A program made the position numbers and the translations under genes. From Bacteroidota bacterium (GTDB taxonomy: Bacteria > Bacteroidota > Bacteroidia > Bacteroidales > B39-G9), in contig QMPG01000104.1 of assembly GCA_003648455.1 (NCBI GenBank), forward strand, positions 1 through 9,290: a DNA stretch of 9,290 nucleotides, written 5' to 3'. The first letter of the stretch is position 1. Every line of letters starts with the position of its first letter. This document shows positions 7,489 through 9,290 of the stretch, piece by piece. The notes below the pieces were generated by a model. That model was not told the DNA's origin, made no database searches, and saw only the letters and a list, made by a program, of their open reading frames with translations.

Positions 7489-8921
7489 TATTTTTTATTT
7501 TTAATTAAGCTTACAATCTCATTTAATTCATTAAAATTTCCGATTTTTGCACTAATAAGATATATAATAATTCCGACAACTATTCCAATTAAAAGTTTTA
7601 ATATATCACTAAAACCTAATAACATAACACCCCAAACTCCAAAAGCCATTAGTAAAGTAATAAATATTATTGGCATCATATCTTTTATTTGTTTCCATGC
7701 ACCATAATTAATCATTTTACTTGAATAATGCGTATTAATAAAAAATGAAATAAATGATGTTAAAATCTGTCCTATCACCATAGCTTTAACCCCAAACGAA
7801 AAAGTAATAAGTATAGCAAAAGTAATAAGTAATTTTTTAATAATTTCTAATTTTAAAAATAAATCGGATCTTCCTTTTACGTTTAAAATGTTCAGATTAA
7901 TTGCATGAACAGGATATAACATTCCTGCAATACAAAGCAATTGCAAAAGAGGTACTGTAGGCATCCATTTTTCAGTAAGTATTAACCTTATTAATGGTTC
8001 TGCAACAACAGCAAGGCCTATCATCAAAGGAAACACTACAAATGCGGATAGCCTAATAAAGTTACTATAAGCTTTTATAAGTTTTTCATCATCATCCTGT
8101 ATTGAACTTAACACAGGGAAAGTTACTCTTTGAATAATACTAGTAATATTTTGAGAAGGCATTTTTTGAAATTGTTGTGCTCTGGTGTAAAATCCAAGTT
8201 CACTGGCACTAAATAATTTACCAATAACTAATAAATAAATATTTTGAAAAATAGTATTTAATAATCCCGCGCCCAATAACTTTGATCCAAAAGAAAAAAG
8301 TTCTTTAAAAGAAGATTTAGAAAAAACAGCCTTTGGCATCCATTTAGAAAGTAACCAAAGAAATAATGTATTTAATCCGTTACGTAATAATGATTGAACA
8401 ACCAAAGCCCAAACGCCATAACCTTTATATGCCATTGCAATACCAACACATCCACCTATAAAAACAGAAGTTAATGATGCTTTTGCTTGTGTCTTAAAAT
8501 CAAGTTTTATGGTAAGTTTAGCACGTTGTACTACTGCAAGAGAAGTTATAAAAACATTTAATCCTATAACTTTTGTTAAAGAGTTGAGCTCAGGAATATT
8601 ATAAAACTTTGCAATTAATGGTGCAGTAAAAAAAAGTATCAAATAGAAAAACAAGCCAATACCAATATTAAAAAAAAAGGCTGTTGAATAATCTGTATCA
8701 GTACGATTTTTTTTCTGAATAAGGGCAGATGAAAAACCGCTATCAACAAATGTTTGTGATATAGCAAGAAAAATTGCAAGCATACCTACCAATCCATAGT
8801 CTGAAGGTAAAAGCAGTCGTGCCAGAACTAATCCCATAAGGAATTGTAACCCCTGCACAGAGAAACGTTCTATAGCACTCCACAAAAATCCTTTTGCTGT
8901 TTCTTGTTTAAGATTAGTCAT
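7488..8921 (-). CDS. Wzx-type polysaccharide flippase (MOP superfamily)
   Basis: A 477-residue polytopic inner-membrane protein that should move the undecaprenyl-linked repeat unit to the periplasmic face. The N-terminal block is characteristic of the Wzx/WzxC/TuaB group: FLWSAIERFSVQGLQF (12-27), LARLLLPSDYGLVGM (33-47), FVDSGFSSALIQKKNRTDTD (58-77). A second hallmark is ELGFYTRAQQFQKMPSQNI at 241-259. Hydrophobic stretches near 42-60, 81-104, 117-131, 151-166, 168-192, 213-236, 290-315, 325-346, 361-375, 377-396, 415-436 and 439-458 give about 12 to 14 spans, as usual for the family. The start overlaps the end of the wecB remnant by 8 nt, and its stop overlaps the aminotransferase start by 1 nt, so it sits within a continuous transcript. 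Function as an exporter is confident; the glycan it prefers cannot be read from sequence. Confidence 0.92.
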   Translation of the reverse strand: MTNLKQETAKGFLWSAIERFSVQGLQFLMGLVLARLLLPSDYGLVGMLAIFLAISQTFVDSGFSSALIQKKNRTDTDYSTAFFFNIGIGLFFYLILFFTAPLIAKFYNIPELNSLTKVIGLNVFITSLAVVQRAKLTIKLDFKTQAKASLTSVFIGGCVGIAMAYKGYGVWALVVQSLLRNGLNTLFLWLLSKWMPKAVFSKSSFKELFSFGSKLLGAGLLNTIFQNIYLLVIGKLFSASELGFYTRAQQFQKMPSQNITSIIQRVTFPVLSSIQDDDEKLIKAYSNFIRLSAFVVFPLMIGLAVVAEPLIRLILTEKWMPTVPLLQLLCIAGMLYPVHAINLNILNVKGRSDLFLKLEIIKKLLITFAILITFSFGVKAMVIGQILTSFISFFINTHYSSKMINYGAWKQIKDMMPIIFITLLMAFGVWGVMLLGFSDILKLLIGIVVGIIIYLISAKIGNFNELNEIVSLIKNKK

Positions 8922-9195
8922 TCAATAAATATTTTTTTATCCTCTCACTTGCTTTCCCATCCCCATAAGGATTATTGGCTTTAGACATTTTATTATAATA
9001 ATCCGATTTTTCAATAAGTTTTGTTACTTCTGATACTATTAAATCTTTATTGGTTCCAACAAGCTTAACTGTACCTGCTTCAACAGCCTCAGGGCGTTCT
9101 GTTGTGTCTCGCATAACCAACACGGGTTTGCCTAAACTTGGGGCTTCTTCTTGTATGCCTCCGCTTTTTATTACTTTCAAATTACTTCCTTTCAT
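8914..9195 (-). pseudogene. C-terminal remnant of UDP-N-acetylglucosamine 2-epimerase (wecB-like)
   Basis: The 93-residue frame matches only the end of the non-hydrolysing UDP-GlcNAc 2-epimerase family, which makes UDP-ManNAc and is normally about 370-380 residues. Recognisable parts are SGGIQEEAPSLGKPVLVMR at 11-29, DTTERPEA at 30-37, EAGTVKLVG at 39-47 and the terminal NNPYGDGKASERI at 74-86. The SGG..EE and TERPE elements are UDP-binding parts of the C-terminal domain. The N-terminal domain and its catalytic acids are missing. Residues 1-10 (MKGSNLKVIK) do not look like the usual hydrophobic strand plus Asp before SGG. An in-frame TAA three codons upstream of the ATG closes the frame, so this is a truncated relic joined near 9165. 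It begins 6 nt after the preceding frame and overlaps the flippase start by 8 nt, so it could still be translated, without epimerase activity. Confidence 0.87.
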
Positions 9196-9201
9196 TATAA
9201 T

Positions 9202-9290
9202 TTAGTTTTTTTGTTGTTTTATCACTTCCCAATGTCCTGTTTTTTCATCACCTATTCTTTTTAGTTTATTCATATTTTTAAGTTTTTCAA
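9202..9290 (-). CDS. C-terminal end of an unidentified gene, cut by the window edge
   Basis: A minus-strand frame is open from the right edge to a TAA at 9202-9204. Its last residues read EKLKNMNKLKRIGDEKTGHW followed by EVIKQQKN, so it is charged and soluble in character. An internal ATG at 9273 would give a 23-residue peptide, but the frame stays open to the edge, so a longer gene entering from the right is more likely. The stop lies 6 nt before the wecB remnant start, so it would be cotranscribed. I do not recognise the family, and the visible piece is too short to assign one; it could also be a chance frame. Confidence 0.4.
   Translation of the reverse strand, partial: EKLKNMNKLKRIGDEKTGHWEVIKQQKN

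Noticed and set aside
1..9290. CRISPR arrays, tRNA or rRNA genes, insertion sequences or attachment sites
   Set aside because: I found no regularly spaced repeats, no RNA gene signatures and no transposase-like frames; the wecB junction has no visible terminal inverted repeats.

Overview
The window is a stretch of a surface-polysaccharide (O-antigen or capsule type) biosynthesis locus. Every credible gene lies on the minus strand, so transcription runs from the right edge towards position 1. The host is probably a low-GC member of the Bacteroidota. Three things suggest this: strong A+T bias, no convincing Shine-Dalgarno sequence before any of the start codons, and an exported protein whose predicted mature N-terminus is Gln after a short signal peptide. 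This is an inference from style; no taxonomic marker gene is present.

Layout in transcription order. (1) At the right edge is the C-terminal tail of an unidentified gene (about 9202-9290), followed 6 nt later by a truncated remnant of a UDP-GlcNAc 2-epimerase (wecB type, 8914-9195) that keeps only the last quarter of the enzyme. (2) A tightly packed block follows: Wzx-type flippase (7488-8921), VioA-like sugar aminotransferase (6373-7488), ATP-grasp ligase (5155-6363), polysaccharide pyruvyl transferase family protein (3820-5124) and a small GNAT acetyltransferase (3308-3769). The first junctions are overlaps or gaps of 9-30 nt. (3) A 268-nt gap (3040-3307) holds no convincing gene, only a 36-codon ORF that may be a relic. 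(4) A second, more AT-rich block contains a WecF/GT56-like 4-amino-4,6-dideoxyhexose transferase (1870-3039) and an exported heparinase II/III-like protein (7-1839).

The genes can be read as one route. A dTDP-4-keto-6-deoxyhexose made elsewhere (RmlA/RmlB are not in the window) is aminated at C4 by the aminotransferase. The amine is then acylated by the GNAT enzyme, the ATP-grasp ligase, or both in turn. The sugar is transferred to a lipid-linked oligosaccharide by the WecF-like enzyme. The repeat unit may be decorated by the pyruvyl transferase and is exported by the flippase. The heparinase-like protein would act on the finished glycan in the periplasm. No Wzy polymerase, initiating phosphosugar transferase or nucleotide-sugar dehydratase is present, so the locus must continue beyond the window or be completed elsewhere.

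The most interesting points are the pairing of a VioA-like aminotransferase with a WecF-like transferase, the ATP-grasp plus GNAT pair that could build an N-acylated aminoacyl sugar, the wecB scar at the cassette edge, and a hand-sampled GC decline from right to left that suggests mosaic assembly.
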